Part shown: positions 25,401-34,726 of the stretch, piece after piece
Layout: the number at the start of each line of letters is the position of its first letter
Position numbering within the stretch: position 1 is the stretch's first letter
Source of the DNA: Litoreibacter albidus
GTDB taxonomy: Bacteria > Pseudomonadota > Alphaproteobacteria > Rhodobacterales > Rhodobacteraceae
Assembly (NCBI RefSeq): GCF_900107015.1
Contig: NZ_FNOI01000005.1
Coordinates: 62,001 to 126,000 of the forward strand
Reading direction: 5' to 3'
Length of the DNA stretch: 64,000 nucleotides
Position numbers and translations under genes: made by a program
Notes under the pieces: model-generated
What the model saw: only the letters and a program-made list of their open reading frames with translations
What the model was told of the DNA's origin: nothing
Databases searched by the model: none

Positions 25401-26186
25401 GTGAAGATAGACCTAGGCCACATCACACTGAACGTCCAAGAGGACGGCGACGCGTCCGGCGCACCGGTCGTGTTTTCCAACTCCCTTGGGACGTCGCTGG
25501 AACTGTGGGACAAGGTGATACCGCTGCTGCCGCAAAACTTGCGGCTGATCCGCTATGACATGCGCGGTCACGGGGCGTCTGATGTGCCGCCCGCGCCCTA
25601 CTCCATGGGTATGTTGATCCGCGATGCGGAGGCCCTTCTGGACCATCTGGAGATCCGTGACTGCGTGTTTGTCGGCCTGTCGGTGGGTGGCATGATCGCG
25701 CAAGGTTTGGCCACCAAACGGCTGGATCAGATCCGCGCTATGGTGCTGTCAAATAGCGCTGCCAAGATGGGCAACCCGCCGATGTGGAAAGGCCGGATGG
25801 ACGCTGTGAAGGCAGGCGGGATAGAGAGTCTCGCCGACGACATCACGACGCGCTGGTTTTCGCGGGCCTTCTTGAAAACGCCGGAACTCGACTACTGGCG
25901 CGACATGTTAACCGGCACCCCAGAGCAGGGCTACCTTGGGGCGTGCGCGGCGATTGCGGGCACGGATTTCTACACCACCACCGCCGCGCTGACCTTGCCG
26001 AGCTTGGTCATCGCGGGCAGCGAAGATGGCGCGTCGCCCCCCGATTTGATCCGCGAGACCGCAGAGCTGATCAAAGGCAGCCGGTTTGAGTTGATCCGCC
26101 GCGCGGGTCACCTGCCCTGTGTGGAGCAGCCGAACGTCTTCGCGGCGTTGCTGACCGAGTTCCTGAGCGACATTGGCCATACGTAA
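25401..26186 (+). CDS. pcaD: 3-oxoadipate enol-lactonase-like alpha/beta hydrolase
   Basis: A 261-residue alpha/beta hydrolase. Features are the oxyanion region SNSLGTSLELWD, the MRGHGAS turn, the nucleophile elbow GLSVGGMIAQG, a late Asp region (AGSEDGASPP) and the catalytic His in RAGHLPCVEQP. This fits PcaD, which hydrolyses 3-oxoadipate enol-lactone in the protocatechuate branch of the beta-ketoadipate pathway. The GTG start has GGAG 6 nt upstream and gives the usual family length; a 48-codon longer in-frame start is unlikely. No other pca genes are nearby, so the in vivo substrate is uncertain. Confidence 0.8.
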   Translation: MKIDLGHITLNVQEDGDASGAPVVFSNSLGTSLELWDKVIPLLPQNLRLIRYDMRGHGASDVPPAPYSMGMLIRDAEALLDHLEIRDCVFVGLSVGGMIAQGLATKRLDQIRAMVLSNSAAKMGNPPMWKGRMDAVKAGGIESLADDITTRWFSRAFLKTPELDYWRDMLTGTPEQGYLGACAAIAGTDFYTTTAALTLPSLVIAGSEDGASPPDLIRETAELIKGSRFELIRRAGHLPCVEQPNVFAALLTEFLSDIGHT

Positions 26187-26225
26187 ACCTTGCCATGCGC
26201 GCCACTCACGGCCACTTAGGGCGCT

Positions 26226-27446
26226 ATGACGCGCAACTTGCCAGTAACCTTTATCCTGATCACCGTGCTGATCGACGCCATGGGCATCGGCCTGATCCTG
26301 CCCGTGATGCCAGAACTCATCCAAGATGTCGGGCAGACGGATATTTCCGGCGCGGCGATTTGGGGCGGCGTATTGTCGGCGGTTTTCGCACTGATGCAAT
26401 TCGTCTTCTCGCCCACAGTTGGTGCGTTGTCAGATCGGTTCGGGCGGCGGCCCGTCTTGCTGACCTCGAATGCGGCGATGGCCTTTGATTATGTACTGAT
26501 GGCCTTGGCGGGGACGATCTGGCTCTTGCTGATCGGGCGGATCATCGGCGGGATCACAGCGGCCACACATGCTACGGCGAACGCGTTCATGGCGGATGTG
26601 TCCCCGCGCGAGAAAAAGTCGCAAAACTTCGGCCTGATCGGCGCGGCGTTCGGCGTGGGCTTTGTGCTGGGGCCGGTGATCGGCGGCCTGTTGGCAGAGC
26701 TTGGGCCACGCGCCCCGTTCTGGGCGGCGGCGATCCTTGCGGGCGGGAACTTCGTGTTCGGCTACTTCGTGCTGCCGGAAACTGTAACCGCGGAGAAGCA
26801 ACGCCCCTTTGAATGGGCCCGCGCCAACCCCGTCGGCGGGTTGAAGGCCATCACCGCCCTGCCAGGGCTTGGGGCGTTGCTGGCGGTCTACTTTTTCTAC
26901 CAGATCGGCAACATGGTCTACCCCGCGATCTGGGCCTACTACACCGCCGCCAGCTTTGGTTGGTCACCGGGCGTGATCGGGGCGTCCTTGGCGATTTACG
27001 GCGTCTCGATGGCTGTCACACAGGCGCTGCTGATCCGCTGGGTCATTGCCAAGCTGGGGGAGGTACGCACGGTCTATTGGGGTCTCATCTACAACGCGAT
27101 GACCTTGGCGATGATGGCGTTTATCACTGACGGCGTAGTGCTGCTGGTGCTTACCCCGTTGGCCGCGTTCGGAGCCGTTGTCGGACCAGCCCTACAGGCC
27201 GTTATGTCGGGACGGGCGGCGGACAACCAGCAGGGCGAATTGCTGGGTGTCATGTCGTCGATCAACGCTTTGGGCATGATCTTTGCGCCGCTGGTTTTTA
27301 CCCGCGTGTTCTCTTACTTCACGGGTAGCGACGCGCTGATCTACCTGCCCGGCGCTGCGTTCTTGCTGGCGATGGGGCTGATGCTGGTGTCGTGGGCGAT
27401 GGTCGCCCGCGCCGCTACGCGTCCCACAGGCGCAGGTGCGCCATGA
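26226..27446 (+). CDS. MFS transporter, TetA/TCR-like drug:H+ antiporter family
   Basis: A 406-residue major facilitator with twelve predicted transmembrane segments. Motif A is GALSDRFGRRPVLL (about residues 66-79), with the second-half counterpart weak. The N-terminal PVTFILITVLIDAMGIGLILPVMPEL is typical of the TCR/Tet subfamily of tetracycline-type exporters. Whether it confers resistance is unknown. The 3' end overlaps the convergent EEP gene by 32 nt. Confidence 0.88.
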   Translation: MTRNLPVTFILITVLIDAMGIGLILPVMPELIQDVGQTDISGAAIWGGVLSAVFALMQFVFSPTVGALSDRFGRRPVLLTSNAAMAFDYVLMALAGTIWLLLIGRIIGGITAATHATANAFMADVSPREKKSQNFGLIGAAFGVGFVLGPVIGGLLAELGPRAPFWAAAILAGGNFVFGYFVLPETVTAEKQRPFEWARANPVGGLKAITALPGLGALLAVYFFYQIGNMVYPAIWAYYTAASFGWSPGVIGASLAIYGVSMAVTQALLIRWVIAKLGEVRTVYWGLIYNAMTLAMMAFITDGVVLLVLTPLAAFGAVVGPALQAVMSGRAADNQQGELLGVMSSINALGMIFAPLVFTRVFSYFTGSDALIYLPGAAFLLAMGLMLVSWAMVARAATRPTGAGAP

Positions 27447-28605
27447 TCTGCCCATGGTCCGACGCCAGCTTGTTGTAGGGCGCTTCTTGGTGCGACCCGT
27501 CAGTCAAATGATCGTTGAACACCGAGAAATAAGACATCTCCCCGATTTGGCCGTCTCCGCCGGTAAAGTGGCGCGATAGCAGGATTTGGTCGATGCTCTC
27601 AAACACCCCGCCGAAGGCAGATGTGTAGACCATATCGCGCAAGGACTTACGCACGAACAGCTTTTCGCAGCTTTCCAGCCGGACTGATTTGATCTTCTCT
27701 TGGATGATCTCGTTTTCTGCATCCGTATAGCGCTCGTTTGACTTCTGCGCGTCATGGCGGCGCATCCACGCGTAGTTTTTGAACGGGCGTTCACCTGCGA
27801 TGATCTCGGAGCTGACGGCATTGTCGCTATCGTTGAAATCGCCCAGCACAATCACTGGCAAGCCGTTGTTGATCTCTTCGACGATCAACTGACGGAGCAC
27901 CCAAGCCTCCGCCATGCGGCGCGTCGCGGCACGCAACGCGCCTAGGGCACGCCCGACGGGGTCATAGTTCACCAAATCCACCTCTGGCGGCAGGCCGCCA
28001 CCATCCGGACGGGTGAATTCACCAAGCTTGGATTTCAGGTGACAGTTAAAGACGGTTATCACTTGATCGCCGACAGGAATGCGGGCTTTCAAAATCGGGC
28101 GTGACAGGCGGTCCAGCTTGAACGCGCCGCCGTCGCCGCCTTGCATCAACCCGAAGGGGATCACCAGATCGGGGTCAACGTCCTGAATGACCTCCGGCTT
28201 GCCCACAAAGCCGTAGCGCGACAGGATCGCGAGGCCCGGACGTCGCTCTCCTGGCGCCCCGTCGTTCAGATTTGGCGCGAAGGCCAGCGCCGCGTCGGCG
28301 TAATCGGCGTAGGCTAACTTGCGAAAGATGGCCTTGCGAGCGTAGCGTTTGCTGCGGTCGGGCAAGGCGTCATCGTTGGAGGCCTTGCCGCGACGGTCGG
28401 CTTCCGCAATCACATCTTGCAGCGGGGCTTTATCGAATATCTCCTGAAAGCCCACGATATCCGCGTTTAGCGTGAACAGCTGATCGGCCAGCCAGTCTTC
28501 CTTCCACGCGTGTTCTTCTGGGGTATACTTCTCAAAGCGGTAGTACTCCTGATCGGCACCGATCAGGTTCTTCACATTGAAGCTGGCTATGGTGAAATCA
28601 GTCAT
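27415..28605 (-). CDS. Endonuclease/exonuclease/phosphatase (EEP) family protein
   Basis: A 396-residue EEP-fold protein. It begins TIASFNVKNLIGAD (the Asn-x-Asn-type metal region), has VGFQEIF with the metal-binding Glu, a central VFNCHLKSKL strand, VIVLGDFNDSDNA with the catalytic Asp/Asn, and SDHGQIMAHL with the C-terminal Asp-His pair. These residues support an intact metal-dependent phosphodiesterase or nuclease; the substrate cannot be read from sequence. It is last in an ATGA-coupled operon with the dehydratase, hydrolase and dehalogenase genes. No signal peptide is seen. Confidence 0.85.
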   Translation of the reverse strand: MTDFTIASFNVKNLIGADQEYYRFEKYTPEEHAWKEDWLADQLFTLNADIVGFQEIFDKAPLQDVIAEADRRGKASNDDALPDRSKRYARKAIFRKLAYADYADAALAFAPNLNDGAPGERRPGLAILSRYGFVGKPEVIQDVDPDLVIPFGLMQGGDGGAFKLDRLSRPILKARIPVGDQVITVFNCHLKSKLGEFTRPDGGGLPPEVDLVNYDPVGRALGALRAATRRMAEAWVLRQLIVEEINNGLPVIVLGDFNDSDNAVSSEIIAGERPFKNYAWMRRHDAQKSNERYTDAENEIIQEKIKSVRLESCEKLFVRKSLRDMVYTSAFGGVFESIDQILLSRHFTGGDGQIGEMSYFSVFNDHLTDGSHQEAPYNKLASDHGQIMAHLRLWDA

Positions 28606-29582
28606 GCGTCATTCCCGTATTGCGATAGCGCGCGCTGGAAAACCTCCGCGTCGACGTTCCCGCCGGAGGCCACGGCAATGACGTCTTCACCCTCTATCTT
28701 GTCGCCATGGTACAGTGCTGCGGCCAAGGCGATTGCACCTCCGGGTTCCAAAACGATCTTGAGCCGCGCGAAGGCGACGGCCATTGCCCTAAGGCAATCC
28801 TCGTCCGTCACGGTGATCCCCGCGCCGCACAGTCGGTTCATGATCGGGAACGTCAGGTCCCCAGGCTGTGGGGTGATGATCGCGTCGCAGATGGAGCCCG
28901 CCAGTTGCGCATTGCGTTGAATTTGACCCGTCGCGAGCGACCGCGTTACATCGTCAAAGCCCACAGGCTCCACGGGGCGGGCGCGCATAGCGGGGGCTTT
29001 CGCCTCAAGCGCCAAAGCAATGCCGGAGGTCAACCCGCCGCCGCCGCAGCACACCAAAACGTCGCGCGCATTGGCCCCGAGTTCTGCCGCCTGCTCCACA
29101 ATTTCCAAGCCGATCGTGCCTTGGCCTGCGATCACCTGTGGCTCATCAAATGGCTTGATTAGCGTCAATCCACGCTCCGCCGCGAGGCGTGCGCCGATCT
29201 CGTCGCGGTCCTCTGTGGTGCGGTCATATAACACGACCTCAGCGCCCAAGGCGCGGGTGTTTTCAATTTTCATCGCGGGCGCATCGGCAGGCATGACGAT
29301 GACCGCGCTGGCCCCATGTTCGCGCGCCGCCAAGGCGACCCCCTGCGCGTGGTTGCCCGATGAAAACGCAATGACGCCAGCCTTCACCGCCTCCGCGTCC
29401 AGCGCTGACAAAGCCGACCATGCGCCGCGAAACTTGAACGAGCCGGTGTGCTGCAACGCCTCCGGCTTGAGGAACACGCGCCGTCCGGCGATCTTATCCA
29501 CGAAGGGGGATGTCAGTAGCGGAGTGCGGCGGGCGTGCCCTTTGATCCGCCCGGCGGCGGCTTCGATCATGTCGATGTTCAT
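28602..29582 (-). CDS. Threonine/serine dehydratase-like PLP enzyme
   Basis: A 326-residue fold-type II PLP enzyme. The cofactor Lys is in HTGSFKFRGA (about residue 51), SSGNHAQGVA binds the substrate carboxylate and CCGGGGLTSG binds the PLP phosphate. It most resembles threonine/serine dehydratases and threo-3-hydroxyaspartate ammonia-lyases, which turn beta-hydroxy amino acids into 2-oxo acids. It lacks the C-terminal ACT regulatory domain of biosynthetic threonine deaminase, so it is probably catabolic. Start chosen at the ATG overlapping the upstream TGA; a start six codons earlier is possible. Confidence 0.85.
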   Translation of the reverse strand: MNIDMIEAAAGRIKGHARRTPLLTSPFVDKIAGRRVFLKPEALQHTGSFKFRGAWSALSALDAEAVKAGVIAFSSGNHAQGVALAAREHGASAVIVMPADAPAMKIENTRALGAEVVLYDRTTEDRDEIGARLAAERGLTLIKPFDEPQVIAGQGTIGLEIVEQAAELGANARDVLVCCGGGGLTSGIALALEAKAPAMRARPVEPVGFDDVTRSLATGQIQRNAQLAGSICDAIITPQPGDLTFPIMNRLCGAGITVTDEDCLRAMAVAFARLKIVLEPGGAIALAAALYHGDKIEGEDVIAVASGGNVDAEVFQRALSQYGNDA

Positions 29583-30400
29583 TGTAGTTCCTGTAACCAA
29601 GCATTGAGAACGAGAAGCGATTCCGGCTCATCCAAGAAGGGCACGTGCCCCCTGCCCGCGACTTCCGCGACCAGCATGTCGGGGCGGCGGCGCTCCATCT
29701 CTGCGACCGTGTCGCGGGTGAGCAGATCAGAGTTGGCACCACGAATGACCGCCAGCGGCAGACCGTCCAGTGCATCAAAGAAGGGCCACAAGTCAGGGTT
29801 CAAATTCTGCGGCCCAGCCAATACGCCGTCGCGCAGTTTGGGGTCGTAGTTGATATCCAAGCCGTCGGGTTTTTCGATGTAGTGCTTATGCGCCTCTTCG
29901 CGCCAACGGTCCACGGGAACATCCTCGAACCCCGCCATGAGCTTGGCGCGTTCTGTCGTGGCCTCCGCGTAGGTCTTGAAACTGGGCCTGCGCCCAAGAT
30001 AGGTTTTGATAGCGTCCAATCCGGGGGCTGCGATTTCCGGCCCGATATCGTTGAGACATACCCCAAGCAGGCGGTCCTTCACGGTTGCGGCAAGCCCCAT
30101 GGCGATGATCCCACCACGAGAGGTGCCGAGTATCGCGGCCTTCTCGATGCCCAGATGATCCAGCAGCGCCAGTGCGTCCATGCCTTCTTGCGGCAGGGTG
30201 TATGTTGAAGGGTCAGCCCAGTCAGATTGCCCACGTCCGCGGTAATCCATGCGGATCATACGCACGTCTTTCAGGTGGGGGGCGACGTAGTCAAAATCGG
30301 TGCTGTTGCGGGTCAGTCCCGCGAGGCACAGAACAGGAAGCCCCGCGCCCTCATCGGTGTAATGCAGCTTGGTCCCGTCAGCGGCAGTCAGTGTGCTCAT
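29579..30400 (-). CDS. Alpha/beta hydrolase
   Basis: A 273-residue alpha/beta hydrolase. Features are the oxyanion loop around CLAGLTRNSTDFD, DYRGRGQSD, the nucleophile elbow GTSRGGIIAMG (Ser in the elbow), an acid region around VIRGANSDLL and the catalytic His in GRGHVPFLDEP. The start overlaps the dehalogenase gene's stop (ATGA). Substrate class could be an ester, lactone or peroxidase-type compound; sequence does not decide. Its position between a haloacid dehalogenase and a dehydratase suggests a short catabolic route. Confidence 0.85.
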   Translation of the reverse strand: MSTLTAADGTKLHYTDEGAGLPVLCLAGLTRNSTDFDYVAPHLKDVRMIRMDYRGRGQSDWADPSTYTLPQEGMDALALLDHLGIEKAAILGTSRGGIIAMGLAATVKDRLLGVCLNDIGPEIAAPGLDAIKTYLGRRPSFKTYAEATTERAKLMAGFEDVPVDRWREEAHKHYIEKPDGLDINYDPKLRDGVLAGPQNLNPDLWPFFDALDGLPLAVIRGANSDLLTRDTVAEMERRRPDMLVAEVAGRGHVPFLDEPESLLVLNAWLQELQ

Positions 30401-31089
30401 AATGCGCCTGCCAGTTCGGGGATGGTGGTCAGGTCGGTGAGGATATGCGCGGGCGTCCACGGCAAGCGATCAACAGGTTCGCCAGCGCGGTTCACCCACG
30501 CGGTGGTGAAGCCGTAGCCCGTGGCGCAGCCTGCGTCCCAACCGTTGGAGGAGACGAACAGCACCTCATCCTTTTGACAGTTGAACCGCTTGCCGACCAA
30601 ATCGTAAACCGACGCATGTGGTTTGAAGACACCCACGTCTTCGACCGACAGCACGTCATCCAACGTGGTGGCGATCCCTGCGGACGAAACCGCGCCATCC
30701 AGCATATCCGGCGACCCGTTGGACAGGATGGCAGTGTTCATTCCGGCTTTCTTCAGCTGCGCCAGCATCAACGGCACCTCCTTGTAGGCGCGCAGTTCCC
30801 AATAGAGTGCAAGCAGCCGTTCGCGGAGTTCCAGATCAGCGAGGCCGTTTGCCTCCATCGCCCAATCCAAGCCATTCTGGGTCACATCCCAAAAGTCTGC
30901 ATGATCCCCCGTGACGGCGCGAAGCCATGTGTATTGCAGCTGTTTATTTCGCCAATCGCTTGCCAGTTTTTGCCAGCAGGCCGCGAGCTTGTCGCGCCCC
31001 GGCTCCTCTGACGCCAAACGGGCGGCAGCGGATACATCGAACAGCGTTCCATAAGCATCGAAAACACAAGTGGTGATAGGCATGGGCAC
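30397..31089 (-). CDS. L-2-haloacid dehalogenase (haloacid dehalogenase type II)
   Basis: A 230-residue HAD-superfamily enzyme. The nucleophile is Asp11 in FDAYGTLFD. Residues expected of type II haloacid dehalogenases are present: Arg in QYTWLRAV, SNGSPDML (motif II Ser-Asn), the Lys in FKPHASVYDL and SSNGWDAGCA with Asn and Asp. The family hydrolyses L-2-haloacids such as 2-chloropropionate to D-2-hydroxy acids. It is first in a four-gene operon joined by ATGA overlaps. Dehalogenation itself is inferred from residue conservation, which is good. Confidence 0.9.
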   Translation of the reverse strand: MPMPITTCVFDAYGTLFDVSAAARLASEEPGRDKLAACWQKLASDWRNKQLQYTWLRAVTGDHADFWDVTQNGLDWAMEANGLADLELRERLLALYWELRAYKEVPLMLAQLKKAGMNTAILSNGSPDMLDGAVSSAGIATTLDDVLSVEDVGVFKPHASVYDLVGKRFNCQKDEVLFVSSNGWDAGCATGYGFTTAWVNRAGEPVDRLPWTPAHILTDLTTIPELAGAL

Positions 31090-31140
31090 TCCTTTGGCTG
31101 CTTCGGGCAGACTGGCATAGCCCGCAACGAAGGAAAACGC

Positions 31141-31923
31141 CTAAAGGTAGCGTGCCAACATTGTGAACCCGCCCCAAAGGTGCGCCCCTGCCGTGAACAC
31201 ATACGCGCCGAGTGCTATGACGCCCTGCGACTTCGTCATGGCTGGCCTATGTACCCACGTCTGAGACCACGAAAACAGCGACTGGGCGCCAAGTATAGCA
31301 AAGAAGAACAACGCCATGGATTGCATGGCCACCGCGAGCGCGGCGAGCCCCGCACTCATCGTGAGGGTGACAAACCTTGTGGCACCCGGCGCGAAGGTGT
31401 CGGTCAGAATGCGGGTGCAATGGCCGCCGTCCAGCGGCCAGAATGGCATAAGGTTAAAGAAATTCAGCGCGCCCGTCACAATTGCGAAGACCCACAGGAA
31501 ATGCGCAAAATCAGGTGCAAATGGCGCAACTACCTCCGACAACGCATAGGCCAGCGCCATCGGGGCGAGGCAGATGCCCGGCCCCATCAGGCTTATAAAG
31601 AAGTCATGTGCTTGTGTTTCCGGCGCGCGGTCAGAGATTGCCACGCCGCCCATCAGCGGGATCAGCCGGAAGCGGGCATCATCGTGCCCCGCGATGCGAA
31701 ACGCCGCGACATGCCCGAATTCGTGGATCATCACCGACAGCACAATCGCCACGCCATAAAGCGGGCCGAAGTACCACGCGGCCGCGACAAAGGCCAAAAC
31801 GCCCATGCCAAGACCCTCAATGTCCATGCCGACAATTGTTAACCCACGGTCCGAAACCATCCCGCCGCGCAGGGTGTAAACCATCAAGCTGCACAGCACC
31901 GCTGCGGATAACAATGTAAGCAT
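31141..31923 (-). CDS. Site-2 protease family (M50) membrane metalloprotease
   Basis: A 260-residue polytopic membrane protein with the zinc-protease motif HEFGH at residues 67-71 inside a transmembrane helix, and the third ligand region NLMPFWPLDGGH further on. Around six hydrophobic segments are visible. Site-2 proteases cleave membrane-embedded substrates such as anti-sigma factors. An anti-sigma gene occurs at 40.5 kb but there is no direct evidence for a link. It has no PDZ domain and is a short member of the family. The dehalogenase gene follows 51 bp downstream in the same direction. Confidence 0.85.
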   Translation of the reverse strand: MLTLLSAAVLCSLMVYTLRGGMVSDRGLTIVGMDIEGLGMGVLAFVAAAWYFGPLYGVAIVLSVMIHEFGHVAAFRIAGHDDARFRLIPLMGGVAISDRAPETQAHDFFISLMGPGICLAPMALAYALSEVVAPFAPDFAHFLWVFAIVTGALNFFNLMPFWPLDGGHCTRILTDTFAPGATRFVTLTMSAGLAALAVAMQSMALFFFAILGAQSLFSWSQTWVHRPAMTKSQGVIALGAYVFTAGAHLWGGFTMLARYL

Positions 31924-32011
31924 AACACGAAGCCCTAATTACCGAAGGACTGCGTTTTCGCGCCAGAACATGGCCAAATGAGACCCACAGATTGGCGTTG
32001 TTAGGGCAGGC

Positions 32012-32800
32012 TTACAGATTTTCGGGCTGAGGCATTCCCAAGACATGGTAGCCACCGTCGACGCGGATAATCTCGCCCGTGGTGCAGTTGCCGTTGTCGC
32101 CTGCCAGATAAACGGCGGTGCCGCCGACGGCCTCTAGCGTAGCATTGGCGCGCATCGGGGAATTGGCCTCTGTCTGGCGGAAGGTCTTGCGTGCGCCGCC
32201 GATGGCCGCCCCTGCAAGGGTCTTCATCGGACCAGGAGAGATCGCGTTTACACGGATACCATCGGGGCCAAGGTCGTTGGCCAGATAGCGCACGGTCGAC
32301 TCCAACGCGGCCTTGGCCACGCCCATCACGTTGTAGAACGGCGTCACACGGTTGGAGCCTTGATACGTCAAGGTCAGCAAGGTGCCGCCGTCTTTCATTA
32401 AAGGTGCCGCGCGGCGGGCCACGTCGATCAGCGAGTAGCAGCTGATAACCATGGAGTTCTTGAAGTTCTCCCGCGAAGTATTCACGAAACGGCCCGTCAA
32501 CTCGTTCTTGTCGGAGAAGGCGATGGCGTGGACCACGAAGTCCAAGCCACCCCATTTGTCTTCCAGCGTCTTGAAGCAGGCGTCCAGAGACGCGTCGTCT
32601 GTCACATCAACATCGACCAGAATGTCGGATCCCAATGACGCGGCCAGCGGCTCTACCCGTTTGCCAAAGGCGTCGCCTTGGTAGGAAAACGCAAGCTCTG
32701 CGCCCTCTGCGGCCATGGCCTTCGCAATGCCCCATGCAATGGAGCGCTCGTTGGCAACGCCCATGATAAGGCCGCGTTTACCTTTCATCAGGTCAGACAT
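32012..32800 (-). CDS. fabI: Enoyl-[acyl-carrier-protein] reductase (NADH)
   Basis: A 262-residue short-chain dehydrogenase of the FabI class that reduces trans-2-enoyl-ACP in fatty-acid elongation. The NADH-binding start is KRGLIMGVANERSIAWG. The catalytic residues are Tyr156 and Lys163 (Y-x6-K spacing), the same numbering as E. coli FabI, the triclosan target. It follows fabB by 3 nt and is the last gene of the fabA-fabB-fabI unit. The C-terminal RVDGGYHVLGM matches the substrate-loop end. Confidence 0.96.
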   Translation of the reverse strand: MSDLMKGKRGLIMGVANERSIAWGIAKAMAAEGAELAFSYQGDAFGKRVEPLAASLGSDILVDVDVTDDASLDACFKTLEDKWGGLDFVVHAIAFSDKNELTGRFVNTSRENFKNSMVISCYSLIDVARRAAPLMKDGGTLLTLTYQGSNRVTPFYNVMGVAKAALESTVRYLANDLGPDGIRVNAISPGPMKTLAGAAIGGARKTFRQTEANSPMRANATLEAVGGTAVYLAGDNGNCTTGEIIRVDGGYHVLGMPQPENL

Positions 32801-32803
32801 AGA

Positions 32804-34033
32804 TTAATCCTTAAACTTGGAAAGCAGCATGGAGCCATTGGTTCCGCCGAAGCCGAAGGAGTTTGTCATAAGCGTGTCCAGCCCCGCGTTCTCGACCAAC
32901 GACGTGGCAATTTCTGCCGGCTTCAGAGCCGGATCAAGCGTTTCAACGTTGATGGATGGCGCAATAAAGTCGTCCTTCAACATCAACAGGCAATACACGG
33001 CCTCCTGCGCGCCGGTGGCGCCTTGGGAGTGCCCGGTCATTGACTTGGTAGAGCTAATTGGCGGGGTCGTGCCTTCGCCGAACACGCGGCGCACGGCCTC
33101 GACCTCCCCCACATCGCCCACTGGCGTGGAGGTGCCGTGCGCGTTGATATAGCTGACTTTGCGGCCTTCTGGGATGGTGCTCATGGCCAAACGCATCGCG
33201 CGCTCCCCGCCCTCACCAGACGGTGCCACCATGTCGGCACCATCGGACGTTGCGCCGAAGCCTGTGACTTCCGCGTAGATTTTTGCGCCGCGCGCATTGG
33301 CATGCTCCAGATCTTCCAGCACGACCATGCCGCCGCCGCCTGCGATCACAAACCCGTCGCGGTCCGCGTCAAACGCGCGGGAGGCCTTCGTTGGCGTGTC
33401 GTTATACTTGGAGGACATCGCGCCCATGGCGTCGAACAGGCAGGACAGGGTCCAATCCAATTCCTCACCGCCACCTGCAAACATGACGTCCTGCTTGCCC
33501 ATCATGATCTGCTCTGACGCAGCCCCGATGCAGTGCAGCGATGTCGAGCAAGCGGAAGTGATCGAGTAGTTGATCCCTTTGATCTGATACGCCGTCGCCA
33601 AGTTGGCGGAGATGGTGGAGCCCATGCATTTCGGCACCGCAAACGGCCCGATACGTTTGGTCGCGCCTGTTTTCAGCACCGACTGGTGCGCGGCGAACAT
33701 GGCAGATGTGGACGGACCGCCGGAGCCCGCAATCAGGCCCGTGCGTGGGTTGATGACGTCGCTTTCCTCAAGCCCCGCGTCCGCAATCGCCTGCTCCATC
33801 GCGATGTGGGCGTAGGCCGCACCTGGCCCCATGAAGCGCAGGCGGCGTTTGTCGACATGCTCTGTTACGTCGATCTTCAGCGTGCCTGCGATCTGGCTGC
33901 GGAAACCGTGCTCGGCCATCGCCTCCGAGGCGACAATGCCGGAGGTGCCGGACTTCAAAGCGGTGGTGACTTCCTCGGCAGTGTTGCCGATGGGGGATAC
34001 GATCCCCAAACCTGTGACGACGACGCGACGCAT
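32804..34033 (-). CDS. fabB: Beta-ketoacyl-ACP synthase I
   Basis: A 409-residue condensing enzyme. The active-site Cys162 is in SITSACSTSLHCIG, and the two catalytic His lie in INAHGTSTPVGD and KSMTGHSQGATG. FabB elongates unsaturated intermediates from FabA and is required for unsaturated fatty acids in the anaerobic-type pathway. Its placement directly after fabA, with 21 bp between, supports the FabB rather than FabF assignment. Confidence 0.95.
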   Translation of the reverse strand: MRRVVVTGLGIVSPIGNTAEEVTTALKSGTSGIVASEAMAEHGFRSQIAGTLKIDVTEHVDKRRLRFMGPGAAYAHIAMEQAIADAGLEESDVINPRTGLIAGSGGPSTSAMFAAHQSVLKTGATKRIGPFAVPKCMGSTISANLATAYQIKGINYSITSACSTSLHCIGAASEQIMMGKQDVMFAGGGEELDWTLSCLFDAMGAMSSKYNDTPTKASRAFDADRDGFVIAGGGGMVVLEDLEHANARGAKIYAEVTGFGATSDGADMVAPSGEGGERAMRLAMSTIPEGRKVSYINAHGTSTPVGDVGEVEAVRRVFGEGTTPPISSTKSMTGHSQGATGAQEAVYCLLMLKDDFIAPSINVETLDPALKPAEIATSLVENAGLDTLMTNSFGFGGTNGSMLLSKFKD

Positions 34034-34054
34034 GGGCGTGCTCCTCTTTGGACT

Positions 34055-34564
34055 TTAGCTCTCGGAGAGAGCAACTTTCATGTCTTTTACTTCATAGATG
34101 ACTTCGCCATCGGCTTCGACGATACCATCTGCCACGCCCATGGTCAGGCGGCGGGTTTGGATCGCTTTGATGAAGTCGATTTTGTACGTCAGCATCTTGC
34201 GGTCAGGGCGCACCATGCCTTTCAGCTTCACTTCGCCCACACCCAGCGCGTAGCCGCGACCCTGCCAGCCGCGCCAGCCAAGGTTGAATCCGGTTAGCTG
34301 CCACAAGCCATCAAGGCCAAGGCAGCCGGGCATGATCGGGTTGCCGGGGAAGTGGCAGTCGAAGAACCACAGATCAGGAGTGATGTCGAACTCGGCAAGG
34401 ATGTGGCCTTTGCCATGCGCGCCGCCGTCGCCGGAGACCTCTGTGATGCGGTCCATCATCAGCATGGGCGGGGCCGGAAGCTGGGCATTGCCTTCGCCGA
34501 ACAGCTCGCCGCGTGCGCATTTTAGAAGTGCGTCTTTGTCAAAGCTCGTTGGGTAATCGCTCAT
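34055..34564 (-). CDS. fabA: 3-hydroxydecanoyl-ACP dehydratase/isomerase
   Basis: A 169-residue hotdog-fold enzyme, nearly the length of E. coli FabA. Catalytic His71 and Asp85 lie in the [18 protein letters not shown] block. It dehydrates 3-hydroxydecanoyl-ACP and isomerises the double bond, starting unsaturated fatty-acid synthesis. The ATG at [10 protein letters not shown] is chosen; 27 codons of open frame lie before it. It heads the fabA-fabB-fabI operon and is divergent from irr, a common alphaproteobacterial arrangement. Confidence 0.96.
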   Translation of the reverse strand: MSDYPTSFDKDALLKCARGELFGEGNAQLPAPPMLMMDRITEVSGDGGAHGKGHILAEFDITPDLWFFDCHFPGNPIMPGCLGLDGLWQLTGFNLGWRGWQGRGYALGVGEVKLKGMVRPDRKMLTYKIDFIKAIQTRRLTMGVADGIVEADGEVIYEVKDMKVALSES

Positions 34565-34726
34565 GGCACTCTGCCCCCCATATCTCGTGTTGTTTCCTTG
34601 GCAACCATCTAGCATTGGCGCTTTATGGCGTGCAAGGGCCGCCATCCAGCCAGCTGCGACTGATTTTCATTTGAAACATAGGGGGGACAGGCCCTATATG
34701 TAAGGCAAGCAAAGGAAAGTTGGCGA

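Noticed and set aside
28602-29582. PLP enzyme as beta-hydroxyaspartate dehydratase of the glycolate BHA cycle
   Set aside because: The other genes of that pathway (aldolase, aminotransferase, imine reductase) are absent nearby, so this specific assignment is not supported.
34565-34726. An imperfect repeat ACATAGGG/CCCTATATGT as an Irr-binding box
   Set aside because: It has a 2-nt insertion and does not match the iron control element pattern I know; not listed as a feature.
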